In this document: one piece after another, positions 37,000 through 47,349 of the stretch | Layout of the letters: every line of letters begins with the position of its first letter | Numbering within the stretch: position 1 is the stretch's first letter | Origin: Cristatella mucedo | Taxonomy: Eukaryota; Bryozoa; Phylactolaemata; Cristatellidae | Direction: 5' to 3' | NCBI GenBank assembly: GCA_009760855.2 | Contig: WPIO01000004.1 | Location: forward strand, 12,724,501-12,788,500 | Length of the DNA: 64,000 bases | The notes under the pieces: generated by a model | Told to the model about the DNA's origin: nothing | Seen by the model: only the letters and a program-made list of their open reading frames with translations | The model's database searches: none | Translations under genes and position numbers: made by a program

Positions 37000-38115
37000 T
37001 GAAAACATTGAAAAATTGAATGAAAAATTTTGAAATGTATTTTTTCTTTAGCCTTCCAAGCGCCACGCCGACACCGATCCCTGTGGTTTTGTCTCATTGA
37101 TAACACTGCCCCTGATCGCTCTGCTAGTGGGCTGCGACACTCGATGCGGTAAGCAGAAGGGGTGGGACGTGCTATAGGTTATTGTTATGAAAAGGGAGTC
37201 GGGGAGATTCCGGTGGGCGAGAGGGGCGTAGAGAGTGATGCTTCACCCTGCTCCGTGTGTAGGTGAGATAAACCTGTGGTGTTGCTCGTCAGCTAGCGTT
37301 CTGTGCCGTTCGAGACGATAACTCAAGCTTTAAACCCCACACTTAGCTGTCTCCCCCTTCGCATTTTCCACGTGTCGGCGCTTAAATGGCGTTGAGCTAC
37401 GATCCTTTACAATATAGTTTTTCATCGTTGAATGAGGTTAAGTAGGGCACGAGGTAAATAGGGCACTGTGAGTACAGATTATTTTAGCAGCCAATGATTG
37501 CAGAACCCGGCTGAACTGTCCCAACGGATTGTTTTTTATTATTTCATTACCACATTGGTGAAGGCTGCTTGTGCTTCCATGATGGTCATTGTTGTGAGTT
37601 GTTCCAAGATTGCTAATGGTCATCACTACCCTTTCTTTTTTTATCTGTCAGTTCTAACATTTGGTGCTCTGCACAAGCTAGGTTATGACTTTCGCACTAT
37701 TTTTCGCTGTTCTTAGATTATAAGGGCTCAAAACCAATTATGTCATTATATACGGTTGCCGACCTATAAGACTGAGTCGTGTAATTCTCAGTCAACCATG
37801 CCCCAGGCATTGAGCAGGCTGATTAAGTTGTAATCTGGCTTCGCACGACAGTTCTCTTACGCTGACTCTGTTGCTGGACACCCTTAACCCACCGTATCTT
37901 TTGAATAGACCACTGAGTTCTTGACATGGATGTATTACGCTATGGGCACTCATTATTTGTACCGCATTCCACTACCGTCGACGTACCTGCGAATTTTGGT
38001 GCTGCAAACACAAGTGGCTAGCCATTTTCATAATCTCGGGGCTCTGCCAGTGTTCGTTTCGCATCAGCAAAGACGATCACTTTTACGAGCACCTGATTTT
38101 CGGCTAAGGTACATT
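37000..38115. other. Unassigned spacer
   Basis: No gene or repeat is recognised between the SINE pair and the family A LINE. Open frames are short and unsupported. Confidence 0.4.
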
Positions 38116-39426
38116 AGTGCATAATAATAATAATAATAACGCACTTGATAAAGCGCCCTCAGAGAACTTAATCTCTTTCTAGGCGCTTTACATTTGCTGC
38201 AAAGAGAAATGCAATTGAATGGTAAGTAAAATCATGCTTGAAAAACAAACAAAATGAATAATATGGTTAGGGGTGACGTGCACAGGGTCAGCATACAAGT
38301 GTGGTTAGTGGCAGCATGCACAGTGTCAGCACGCATAAGCACATGAAGGACGAATCACAGGGACCCACTAAATGCTGTCCTAAATAGTGTGTTTTTAAGT
38401 TCCTTTTAAATGTGGTCAGGTCAGGGGATGTTCTGACGCAGGTCGGGACGGAGTTCCAGGCTTTGGGAGCATACGAACTAAATGCACGGTCTCCAAAGGA
38501 TTTGGGGTTTGTACAAGGTATTTCTAGACTGTTGGATTCCGAAAAGCAGGTGGTACTATGCTTGGCCTGATGGGGTAGTCTATCTGACAGATAGGCTGGA
38601 GCTAGAGAATGAAGGGACCTAAAAGTGAGCAAAAAAACCTTGAAGTCGATCCGTTGCTTGACTAATAGCCAGTGCAGATCGGCGAGAAGTGGAGTAATGT
38701 GGCAACTGCGACGCTCACGACAGACAAGCCTAGCTGCAGAGTCTTGCACCAGCTGTAATCGCCTGATCGCACATGCCGGTAGGCCAGTAAGCAGTGAGTT
38801 GCAGAAGTCGAGACGGGATGTCACAAATGCATGGACCAACTTGGACGTGGTATCCTTATCTAAACAAGCCCGAATTTTAGCAATGTTATGAAGCTGAAAA
38901 TATGCAGATTTGACTGTGGAGCTGATATGGTCGTCTAACGAGAAGTCGCTTTGGAACATGACACCTAGATTTTGAGCTGATTCAACAGGAGATATGCTGG
39001 TAAAGCCAATTTTGAGAGTCAGCATTTCCAATCTCTGAATCACACTGGGTTTGCCCATAACTAGTAAGTTAGTTTTATCATCGTTTAGTTTTAGAAAATT
39101 TGCTGCCATCCATGTGCGGATGTCATCAATGCATGCTGCAAGTGAGTTGAGAGAATTTGAGGTGCTCGAAGGCTGGGAAGGATCAAAGCAAAGGTACAAC
39201 TGAGTGTCATGCGCATAGAAATGAAAGCCTAGATTGTGCTGGGCAATCACATCAGCAAGGGGGAGAGTATAAACCGTGAAAGGAACCGGACCTAGCACGG
39301 AGCCCTGAGGTACTCCATATTTCAGAGGTACTTCAGATGATCTTTGTCCATTCACGTCAATACTCTGGAGTCTCCCACTGAGATAGGACCTGAACCACTG
39401 CTGAGCAGTGCCAGTGATGTCCAGGT

Positions 39427-39729
39427 TGTAGTTTGTATTTATGTATTGTATGTCTGATAAGCCACTGGTGAGCTGTTAGAAGCACCACCCAGAGGGGCCA
39501 GTGCACTGCTGTGGTCCCGCCTTTGATGTGGCATGGACCAGATGGTGGATTCACCATCAGGGTCGGCCGGTGCACCGTTGTGGTCGATGAGTCATCGGAG
39601 TCAACCAGGGGAGGGCAGTCGTGTGAGAGCAGGGGCCGAGGGGAGCCGTGAGCTCTTCGGCTCCGTGCGTTAGTAATAAACTGTCGGTGTTGGGAATCGG
39701 CTGTCTCTCTGCTGTGCGACCAAACTACA
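39427..39729 (+). mobile_element. Solo LTR (303 bp) inside the family A LINE
   Basis: It starts TGTAGTTTG and ends CAAACTACA (perfect 9-bp inverted termini) and is flanked by a 5-bp target duplication CAGGT (39422-39426 and 39730-39734). A plus-strand AATAAA lies at 39675, about 50 bases before the end, as expected for an LTR in plus orientation. Removing it restores the RT sequence seen at 33505-33530. Confidence 0.92.
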
Positions 39730-40646
39730 CAGGTGAGATGAGGGGCGCTCTAGAAGAACTTTTTGATCGATGGTATCAAAAGCTGCCGAAATATCAAGCA
39801 AAACAAGCAGAGACACTCCACCCATGTCTGCATTCCTAAGTAGGTCGTTGTATACCCTAAGCAATGCTGACTCTGTGCAGTGATTAGCTCTAAAGCCAGA
39901 CTGGAACTTACTAGCAAGGTGTGAGGTTTCGATATATGAATTCAGCTGGTCTGCCAGGACCTGTTCCAGTGTCTTTGATAGGAATTGTAGAAGGGAGACT
40001 AGGCGGTAGTTGCTTAAGTTCTCTCGGTCTAATGTAGCTTTCTTGAGAAGTGGCCTGACTACACCTTTATTGAAAGGTGTTATGACATGACCTGAGGCTA
40101 ATGACATATTAATGATTTTAGTTATGCATGGCAGCAGCAGATCAATGCAACATAGGAGCAGGACAGTGGGAATGGGGTCCAGAGAACTTGTTGTCTTCTT
40201 TGATTGAGATACGAACTTCAGGACTAGATCACTAGTGACCTGCTTAAATGCAGAAATTGAGGTGCAGCCAGGAACCGAGGAACAGCATTCTATTGAAGAT
40301 GTTGTCATCGCAAGGATGGATTCCCTGATCTTGTCTGTCTTCTGCACAAAGAATCGAGAGAAGCGATCGGCTAGATCATCACAAGGATCATCAGGTAAGG
40401 AGCTAATCTGGGAACGGTTGAGGAGATGGTTGATCGTCGACATCAGCATTTTTGGATTGTGCATCTGTGATTCAACAAAGTTTCTATAGAAGCTAGACTT
40501 GGCCTTTGCTATGATCGATTGGTACGACCTACAGTAGTCTTCATAGGCCAATCGATGGACAGTCAGTCCGGATCTTTTGTATGCTTTTTCAAGCTTCCGT
40601 TTGGTAGACCTAGCTAGTTTAATGTCTGTGGTAAACCATAGGCCGT

Positions 40647-40684
40647 CTGTGCGGGGGGGGGGGCCCCCCCCCCCCCCCGCACAG
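40647..40684. repeat. G/C homopolymer palindrome
   Basis: CTGTGC, 11 G, 15 C, then GCACAG form a near-perfect inverted repeat with no spacer. It sits inside the LINE coding sequence and separates two frames that are continuous in a normal element. Confidence 0.9.
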
Positions 40685-41560
40685 TGCGCTCTCTCAGAGG
40701 TGCAAACTCGTCGAGCGTGTCAGCTAGTGTCGTGTTGTAGCTATCTACCAATGATGACAGATCGAAGGGAGGACTGAGTAGCAGAGGTGAAGCAGATATT
40801 CTCGCACGGACAGCATCGATGTCAAGGGTCTTGAGGTTTCGCGATTCACAGGTTATTGTAGAGGAGGATGTGGGCACACACTGTAGATTGAATGAGATCT
40901 GCATGTGGTCAGATAAGCAGGATTTGGTAATAATTGGTGATGACAAAGTGCAGTTGTATGGGAAAATCTGGTCGAGTGTGTGACCCTTGATGTGGGTAGG
41001 GCCATGCACATGAGCCACAAGAGACAATGAGTCAGTCAATGCACGAAATTCGGTGCTGAAAGCACCAGATAAGTTATCAAAGTGAACGTTGAAATCACCC
41101 ATTACGAGGAAGGATCGATTTCTTGCACACAGAATCGAAATGAGATCGGAGAAATATGAGATAAAGGAGGATTTGGTACCTGGTGGGCGATAGACTGCTA
41201 CCACTATCGGTAGCTTGTTTTCGGGTGAGACCAAAACAATTGATTCAAAAGACTGCTTCGAGGGTACTGCAAATAGCTTGAAGTTGAATTTCGAGCTCAC
41301 GATAATAGCAACTCCACCTCCAGTTGTGATTGATCTAGGGGTGTGAAAGAATGAGAAACCAGACGGAGTAGCGTCTTTAATTGTCGGGCAGTTTATTGAT
41401 TTCAGCCAAGTTTCAGTTAGGGCGAGCAGGTCGATACCATTTTCAGAAATTAGGTCGCATGTTACCAGAGGTGTACCCAGGCTAGGTTCGGTTGGCTGGG
41501 ACCGGACGGCTTTAGTGAGGGTTAGGGTCACCGGCTTGGCCGGGGTCAGACCTATGCATT

Positions 41561-42506
41561 GCCGGATGTGTGGTGACTTGAGGTCACCGGGGCTCTTGGG
41601 TAGGAGAAGTTGGCCAAGTCAGTCGTGGTGTTGAAGGCTCCCGGTCTCGCCGAGTTACGCACCTGGATTCGTGCACGCGTGCTCCGGCGATGCTGCCACG
41701 CACGCAAGGGAACGAGTACCCAAGGCCCGAGCGGAGCTGGATAGCTCGCTCGTTGTTGACTTGTATATTCCGCGTTCCCCGTGCAGCGTGTTCGTGACCC
41801 CCCCCCCGTGTTATCGTCTTTCGGTGGAAGCTGACGACTGTGGTAGTTGTCGACTCGGACTAGCCAGCAGTTACTCAGCCAGCCGGGTTTTGGGCGGCGT
41901 AAGCTCGTACTGTTGGATTCGGAATCGGTACAACGACAGGACTGCGGAAGCCGACTGACCCCAACTAACACGTTTGTTCGCGCTTGCTGCGTCATCTTGC
42001 GCTCCCATAGTGTATAATGTATAGGATCCACCCTGTAGACTTGTTTAGTTCCCCTGTTGTTGTTGGCGCATGCGTTATTATAAAGATGTTTAACCTGACG
42101 GCCGCTCATCTTACCGTAGCTCGGCGGCATGGTGAGCGGCAGCGTGGCCGGAGTATGGCGGGAACTAGCCTCTGACCCCTGGAACCCGGTTACAGAGGTT
42201 TATTGCACATTGAGCGAGGATTCCAAAGGCAAGCGTTAAATCTAGCCGATGGAGTTACAACAGGCTTGATGACCACTAAGTTAGAGATATTTACAGTGAC
42301 GCATGTGGGGAGCGTACTGAGCGGTTCGAGACAATGCTAGGAATACCAAAAGAGCTGGTACTCAGCTCCCAGTTCCCGCCCGTTTAGATGTCTGTAGGCA
42401 CGTAATTTCTTACGCGCTATGGTCAAATAATAGTGCGGAAGCCGCAGCACCGCGACTGTAATAATGTGTATCCTGACATTTGCTCTTAGGGGATTTTATT
42501 AAAGGC
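41561..42506. other. Unassigned GC-rich segment upstream of the family A LINE
   Basis: A 192-codon minus-strand frame (42130-41552) has no recognisable domain. It could be 5' UTR or first-ORF sequence of the LINE. A C9 run lies at 41799. No promoter could be assigned. Confidence 0.35.
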
Positions 42507-43730
42507 TAAATCATACTTGTCTGATCGTGTTCAATCTGTGTCGTGTGGGGGTCAGGTCTCAGATATGAGAAGGGTCACCTGTGGAGTCCCTCAAGGGTCT
42601 GTACTTGGTCCCTTGCTGTTCTCCATTTAAACACAACCTCTGGGAAAAGTGATTAAGGCCTATGGAATAGGATATCACTTCTATGCTGACGATACTCAGT
42701 TGTATTTGTCATTTAAACCGTCGGAATCTGCTGCAGCAACTGAGAAACTGAATGCTTGCCTTGCCGATATTCGATCCTGGATGTCGGAAAACATCCTGAA
42801 ATTAAATGACTATAAAACCGAACTGCTGCTCATAGGACACCCTAAGCGTGTAGCTGGACTAAAAGGCTTTGCTGTTCTAATAGGTGATGCTATTGTGCGA
42901 CCTTCACCACATGCTCGTAATCTAGGTGTCGTGTTCGACAGCTGCCTCAATTTCAAAAGCTTCATTCAGAAGACTGCCTCTACAGCTAGCCATTACATCC
43001 GATCCCTATCCAAGATTAGAAGCAGTCTCCCACAGTGGCTTTCAAAAAATTTAACTAGCTCTTTAGTTCTGTCTCGGCTTGATTATTGTAATTCCCTTTT
43101 GGCTGGGCTGCCAAATAAAGCTATTATGCCACTACAGCTGACTATGAATATGGCTGCGAGGCCGGTCTTCAAATCTCAGTGGTTTGAGCACGTGTCACCT
43201 CTGCTGAAAGAGCTAGGATGGTTGCCGGTTGAGCAAAGGATACAGAGCAAAGTTCTTACGCTGACCCACAACGCCCGCCACGGCTTAGCTCCTTCGTACC
43301 TAGCTGAGCTGCTGCATCAGTTTCAGCCTGTTCGCACCCTCAGGTTCTGTGTGGACAATAAATTAGCTGTCCCATTCCTCCGCTTAAAGACAGTTGGCGA
43401 CAGAAGCTTTAGCTCTGCAGGTCCTAGACTGTGGAACTCGCTTCCACAATTATTACGCAACGACAGCTACTCTCCAACTGCCGACTATGGCACATCTTTT
43501 TCAGCGGTCCTGAACTGCTACTTCTATGCTACTCACTACCTCAACTGCTCTCCTGACTCTGCTATGCTTCCCACTTTCTCTTTGTTGCGTGAGACGAAGT
43601 CTGTTGGCTACCGAATGCGTACCGAAAGCCGCTTAGGCTGTGAGGGCGCTATAGAAAGCTCTCCTGCGTAACACCCACATGGTCTTTATTACTTTGCGGA
43701 GTTACTGACGGAGATACATATATATACATA
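42507..43730 (+). mobile_element. LINE family B, 5'-truncated copy with open RT frame
   Basis: It begins abruptly within the RT ([10 protein letters not shown]), passes [15 protein letters not shown], and meets a stop at about 42628. It is then open for 340 codons from 42649 with [14 protein letters not shown] and [18 protein letters not shown]. The 3' UTR is followed by an (AT)n-rich stretch at 43725-43760. Confidence 0.92.
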
Positions 43731-43769
43731 TACATATACACACATATATATATATATATCGAAATTTAA

Positions 43770-45635
43770 TTAAATATCTATTTTGGTTACACATGTTGCA
43801 GGTACTGGCCGACCAATTAGGCACATGCGGGAGATAATAGCCATAGTGGGTTGGGATTTCCAGTAGCGAATTGGTGGGGGCATGGGGGGATAATTGCCGT
43901 TGTGGGCTGGAATTTCCACATGGACTGATCGAATGCTAGCCCCTTCCTCCCCGATGCCTTACTACTGGTAAAACGAGTCTCGAAAGGTTATTGCTTAGTC
44001 AGTGCGAGGGGCTAGCTAATTATTTTAGTGTTCTTTGTAAACTGCCACCCGAATTTAGGGGACGAGGTATTCAAAGACACCGTTGGCAGGATTACCAATA
44101 AAGCGGAAGACGGCGGGGGTTAGGTACGCGGCTAATGACAGATTGCATACACAGCGGCACAACTGCGGTACGGTCTACGACTGCCGCATCGCACACTATG
44201 AAAGTAGAAATGGCTGTACTCCTCGCCATCCGCATGAGAGGGGTCGTGAGCCAATTACATAAAATACGCTGTCCGTCAACCCCAATGACGATGGGATTTT
44301 CCAGTGTCGGTTTCCCAGCAGCCACTGCTAACACCGACCGAGTACGGCAGCCAATGCCGATGGACGGCTTCGTGGCTCCCGGATACCGAACGGTTTTCGT
44401 ATTTCGTAAGCTGCAGCGCCGATCGCTCTTCTCAGTCGTAACTTCACGTTCTTCCCCGACATCGTGTAGTAATTATGAACCCGAAATGCTGTCGCGGAGT
44501 ACTCCAACTTGACTCGCCAATTAGCGTCCCTGTCACCCCCACGTCATGGGGAAATTCCCATCCGTGCTCTGCCGTAAGCTTCAAGACTTGACTTTAGTTT
44601 TTAAGACACCGCTTGCCGCGGCTCATCTTGTGATGGCGTTAGAAGACGTAGCTTGCGCTCCGAAGTGGGATCTAGAGAAAAGTGACAAAAAGAAAAATAA
44701 AGCTGAAAAGCAAAGAGCGATTGGCCCAGTCGTTGCATCAGGGCTGTGCAATTAAGATGCATGTTGATAGTACTGCTTTGCATGGTGAGTCAGTGAATTT
44801 CCAGTGGTGTAACCTCATACTCGTGGTGATTACGCGGCATCTTCTTAACTGGCGCTCGAGCTCTCTCGGATGCAGCTCAGTGGAACGCTGCAGCTGGTCC
44901 GAACTGTGCTTGCTTGCCGTTCTGCTGCTTCTGGCTGCAGCTAACTCGTTCTGACAAGAGAAGAGTGAGTGTGTCAGCTGTTGAAAAACTGCCGAATACG
45001 CTCGGTAAGAGATTGGGGTAAGGTTTTTTGCGAAGACAGGACATCGTGGCTTCGTGCTGTGCTTGTCATTATAAGCAAAGGGAGTAGGTTTGCCTGTGGG
45101 ACATGGGGCTAGGTGAATATGGCTAAATGCGGTTCATCCCCGGCTGCTTAGTAGTCACCGGTGAACACTAGTGCAGCCCCTTCGGCGTCGTGAACCTTTC
45201 GGACGTTTTTTAAGTTACCAGAGTGCACTCCGTATGGTGAGGTTCAGGTGAGTGTAGGCTCAGACCGAGCCCAGCTGAGGGTGATTCAGGTGTCGAACAT
45301 GGCTAAAACACAAGTAGTTTCTTTTTTTAATGACGGCTGAATATGGATAGGTATGGAGGCAAGGGAGTGCTAGTGATTTTAGTAGAGCGAGGGAGAATGA
45401 GAAAGGATAGAGAGACCTTAGCACGTTATCCTAAAACTGATCTCAATTGTTATGCTGGTGATGACAGTAGTGCCTTAGAAGACCTAGGTCTCTTTTTAGG
45501 CACTGTACACATGATGGAAGATAAGCCTGTCAGATGGGTAGTTAGGACATGCACAGCCTCAGTATGCTTAGCTATACATAGTGATATAGTCACACGGATA
45601 TAGACAAAGCTGTTGGGAACAGGTAAGTGTTTCAG
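43770..45635. other. Unassigned spacer
   Basis: No recognised gene. Short frames such as 44546-44755 (MGKFPSVLCRKLQDL) lack support. Two imperfect copies of a short motif (gtgggttgggatttcc and gtgggctggaatttcc) occur near 43850 and 43905. Confidence 0.35.
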
Positions 45636-45639
45636 GACT

Positions 45640-47180
45640 TTCGAGTAGTGAGTTACATAAGTCTAGATGGTATGTCACGAATGCATAAGCCAGCTGGGCT
45701 GTGTTGTTCTTGTCTAAAGAAAGCCGAATGTTGGCAATAGTACTTACGATATAGTAGGCAGATTGTGGAGCTTATTGAATTAGTAAGTTGGGTTTGTCAT
45801 CATTCAATACAAGAAAGTTCGTTGCCATCATTGTGCAGATGTCAGCAGTATGCGCTAAAAAGGTGATCGAGAGAGTTCAATGTGCTTGAAGGCAGGAAGC
45901 GATCAAAACAAAGGTACAGCTCTGTGTCGTCTGGATACAAATTAAAAGCCTAGACTGCTTGGCAATTACATCGGTAAGAGAGAGTGTAGATTAGAAAAAC
46001 TGAACCTAGAACAGATCTCTGTGGGCTATACTTTAACTCACTTAGTGGCTTTGGCAATTGACTTCCAATTCTTAAGTCTCCCACCGAAATCTAAACAATC
46101 GTAATGCAGTACCAGTGATTCTATGACAAAATGACAGGCACTCAAGAAGGACTCGATCACTTGCATCAAGCACTGTCGAGCCATCTTTAAGAACCAGCAG
46201 AAAGGCTCCATCGAAGTCAGCATTCCCTAGGACAGTCATTATACACTAACGGTAGTGCTGACACAGTGGTTAGTTCTAAAAACGGGCATGCTTGGTTTGG
46301 AGTTTTGTGGTAAGAGATTAGCTGATCTGCTACATTCTTTGCAGTGTCTTTGATAAGAGCAGCAGTGGGGAGACTGTGCCAAGCTGCACAAGATCAAGTT
46401 TAGTATTGAATTCATAATATGTCCTTAATAGATGTGTCCTTTGCCTCGAGTGGCCTTTCAAAAGCCTCTTCAAAGGATAGATGTTGAAGACCCGAGGCTA
46501 TGGACATATTTTATTATATTAATTATGCAGAGCAGCTGCAAATATAGGCATCTCTGCTGGAGAACATTAGGTATTGGGTATAGAAGGCTTGTATTATTCT
46601 TAATTGGTAGATGAACTTGTAGATGAGGTCAGTAGTTGCTGGCTTGAGGGTGGACATAAATGTAGAGCGAGGAATGGAGGTTGAAGCATCCGGTGAAAGT
46701 GTCACCTTAGGCATGACCCCTCTTATCTTTCTATCTTGCTGACAAAGAGGCGTGAAAATGACCTAGCTATCTGCAATGATCAAGATGCCGAATTAGGACC
46801 GGTTAAGGGGACTGTCAGTGGTCGACATCAGCATTTTTGGAGTGTAAATCTGATTCCACTATCAGTAAAAAGTTAAGGTTGGCTGATCAAACAGCCTTGA
46901 TTCTGGTAGGAGAGCCTTATCAGCAATTGCTGCTGCTTGCACTGGCCAATTAAGAATTTCGTGCTTCGTGACTCGAATCCACACTTGATCGTGAAATGCT
47001 TATGTTTTTAGATAATATATACTTGGTCTTTGCTATTATGGGTAGTTATGATCTGCACTAGTTTTCATATGCTAGTCGATGGCCTGTTATTCATGATCTG
47101 AGATGTGCTTTCTCAACCTCCAGCCTGATAGGTCCAGCTAGTTTAACGTCTACAGTGAACGAAGGCCATTTGGACTAGGG
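45640..47180 (-). mobile_element. LINE family A, old decayed copy
   Basis: It can be aligned block by block to the 38121-41560 element, from the RT C-terminal region (ggtatgtcacgaatgcataa) to the endonuclease-RT linker (ggtccagctagtttaacgtct). It has many indels and stops. A type 2 SINE interrupts it at 46880. It ends just upstream of the TNIP-like gene. Confidence 0.82.
46880..46998 (-). mobile_element. tRNA-derived SINE, type 2, decayed
   Basis: It retains the tail (gctgatcaaacagcc), the gagagcctta body and the B-box region (gactcgaatccacac). It lies inside the decayed family A LINE at 45640-47180, so it inserted after that LINE. Confidence 0.6.
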
Positions 47181-47349
47181 CATGTAGAGCGGTCAGCGCT
47201 GCGATCGAGGACTGGAGTCACCTTAGTGGAGTATCGGCTTTCACGGCCTCTGCTCTTTCATTCGGGTCCCCATTCACGTGGTGGCATCGCTGCCCATGTC
47301 TGAGGCATTGCTGCCTTTGGTGCATAGCTCTTTGCGTCATCTTTTGCAG

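Larger units (their letters stand above)
38121..41560 (-). mobile_element. CR1-like LINE family A, most complete copy
   Basis: From right to left on the minus strand: an APE-type endonuclease (about 41500-40700: DLLALTETWL, GGGVAIIVSSKF, VYRPPGT, VMGDFNVHF), a linker, and the reverse-transcriptase fingers (NYRLVSLLQFLSKTLEQVL, FQSGFRANHCTESALL, AAFDTID). A solo LTR follows, then the palm and thumb ([11 protein letters not shown] to [11 protein letters not shown]), the 3' UTR, stem-loop and (TTA)n tail. The catalytic box reads FYAHD instead of FYADD. A G/C palindrome at 40647 shifts the frame between endonuclease and RT. The copy is inactive. The 5' boundary is uncertain (between about 41530 and 42170). 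Confidence 0.93.

Noticed and set aside
41552-42130. 192-codon minus-strand gene
   Set aside because: No recognisable domain, a G/C homopolymer in the frame, and adjacency to the LINE 5' end make a host gene unlikely.
47296-47340. ATG at 47296 as the TNIP-like start codon
   Set aside because: It is out of frame with the exon starting at 47350 and no short intron would correct this convincingly.
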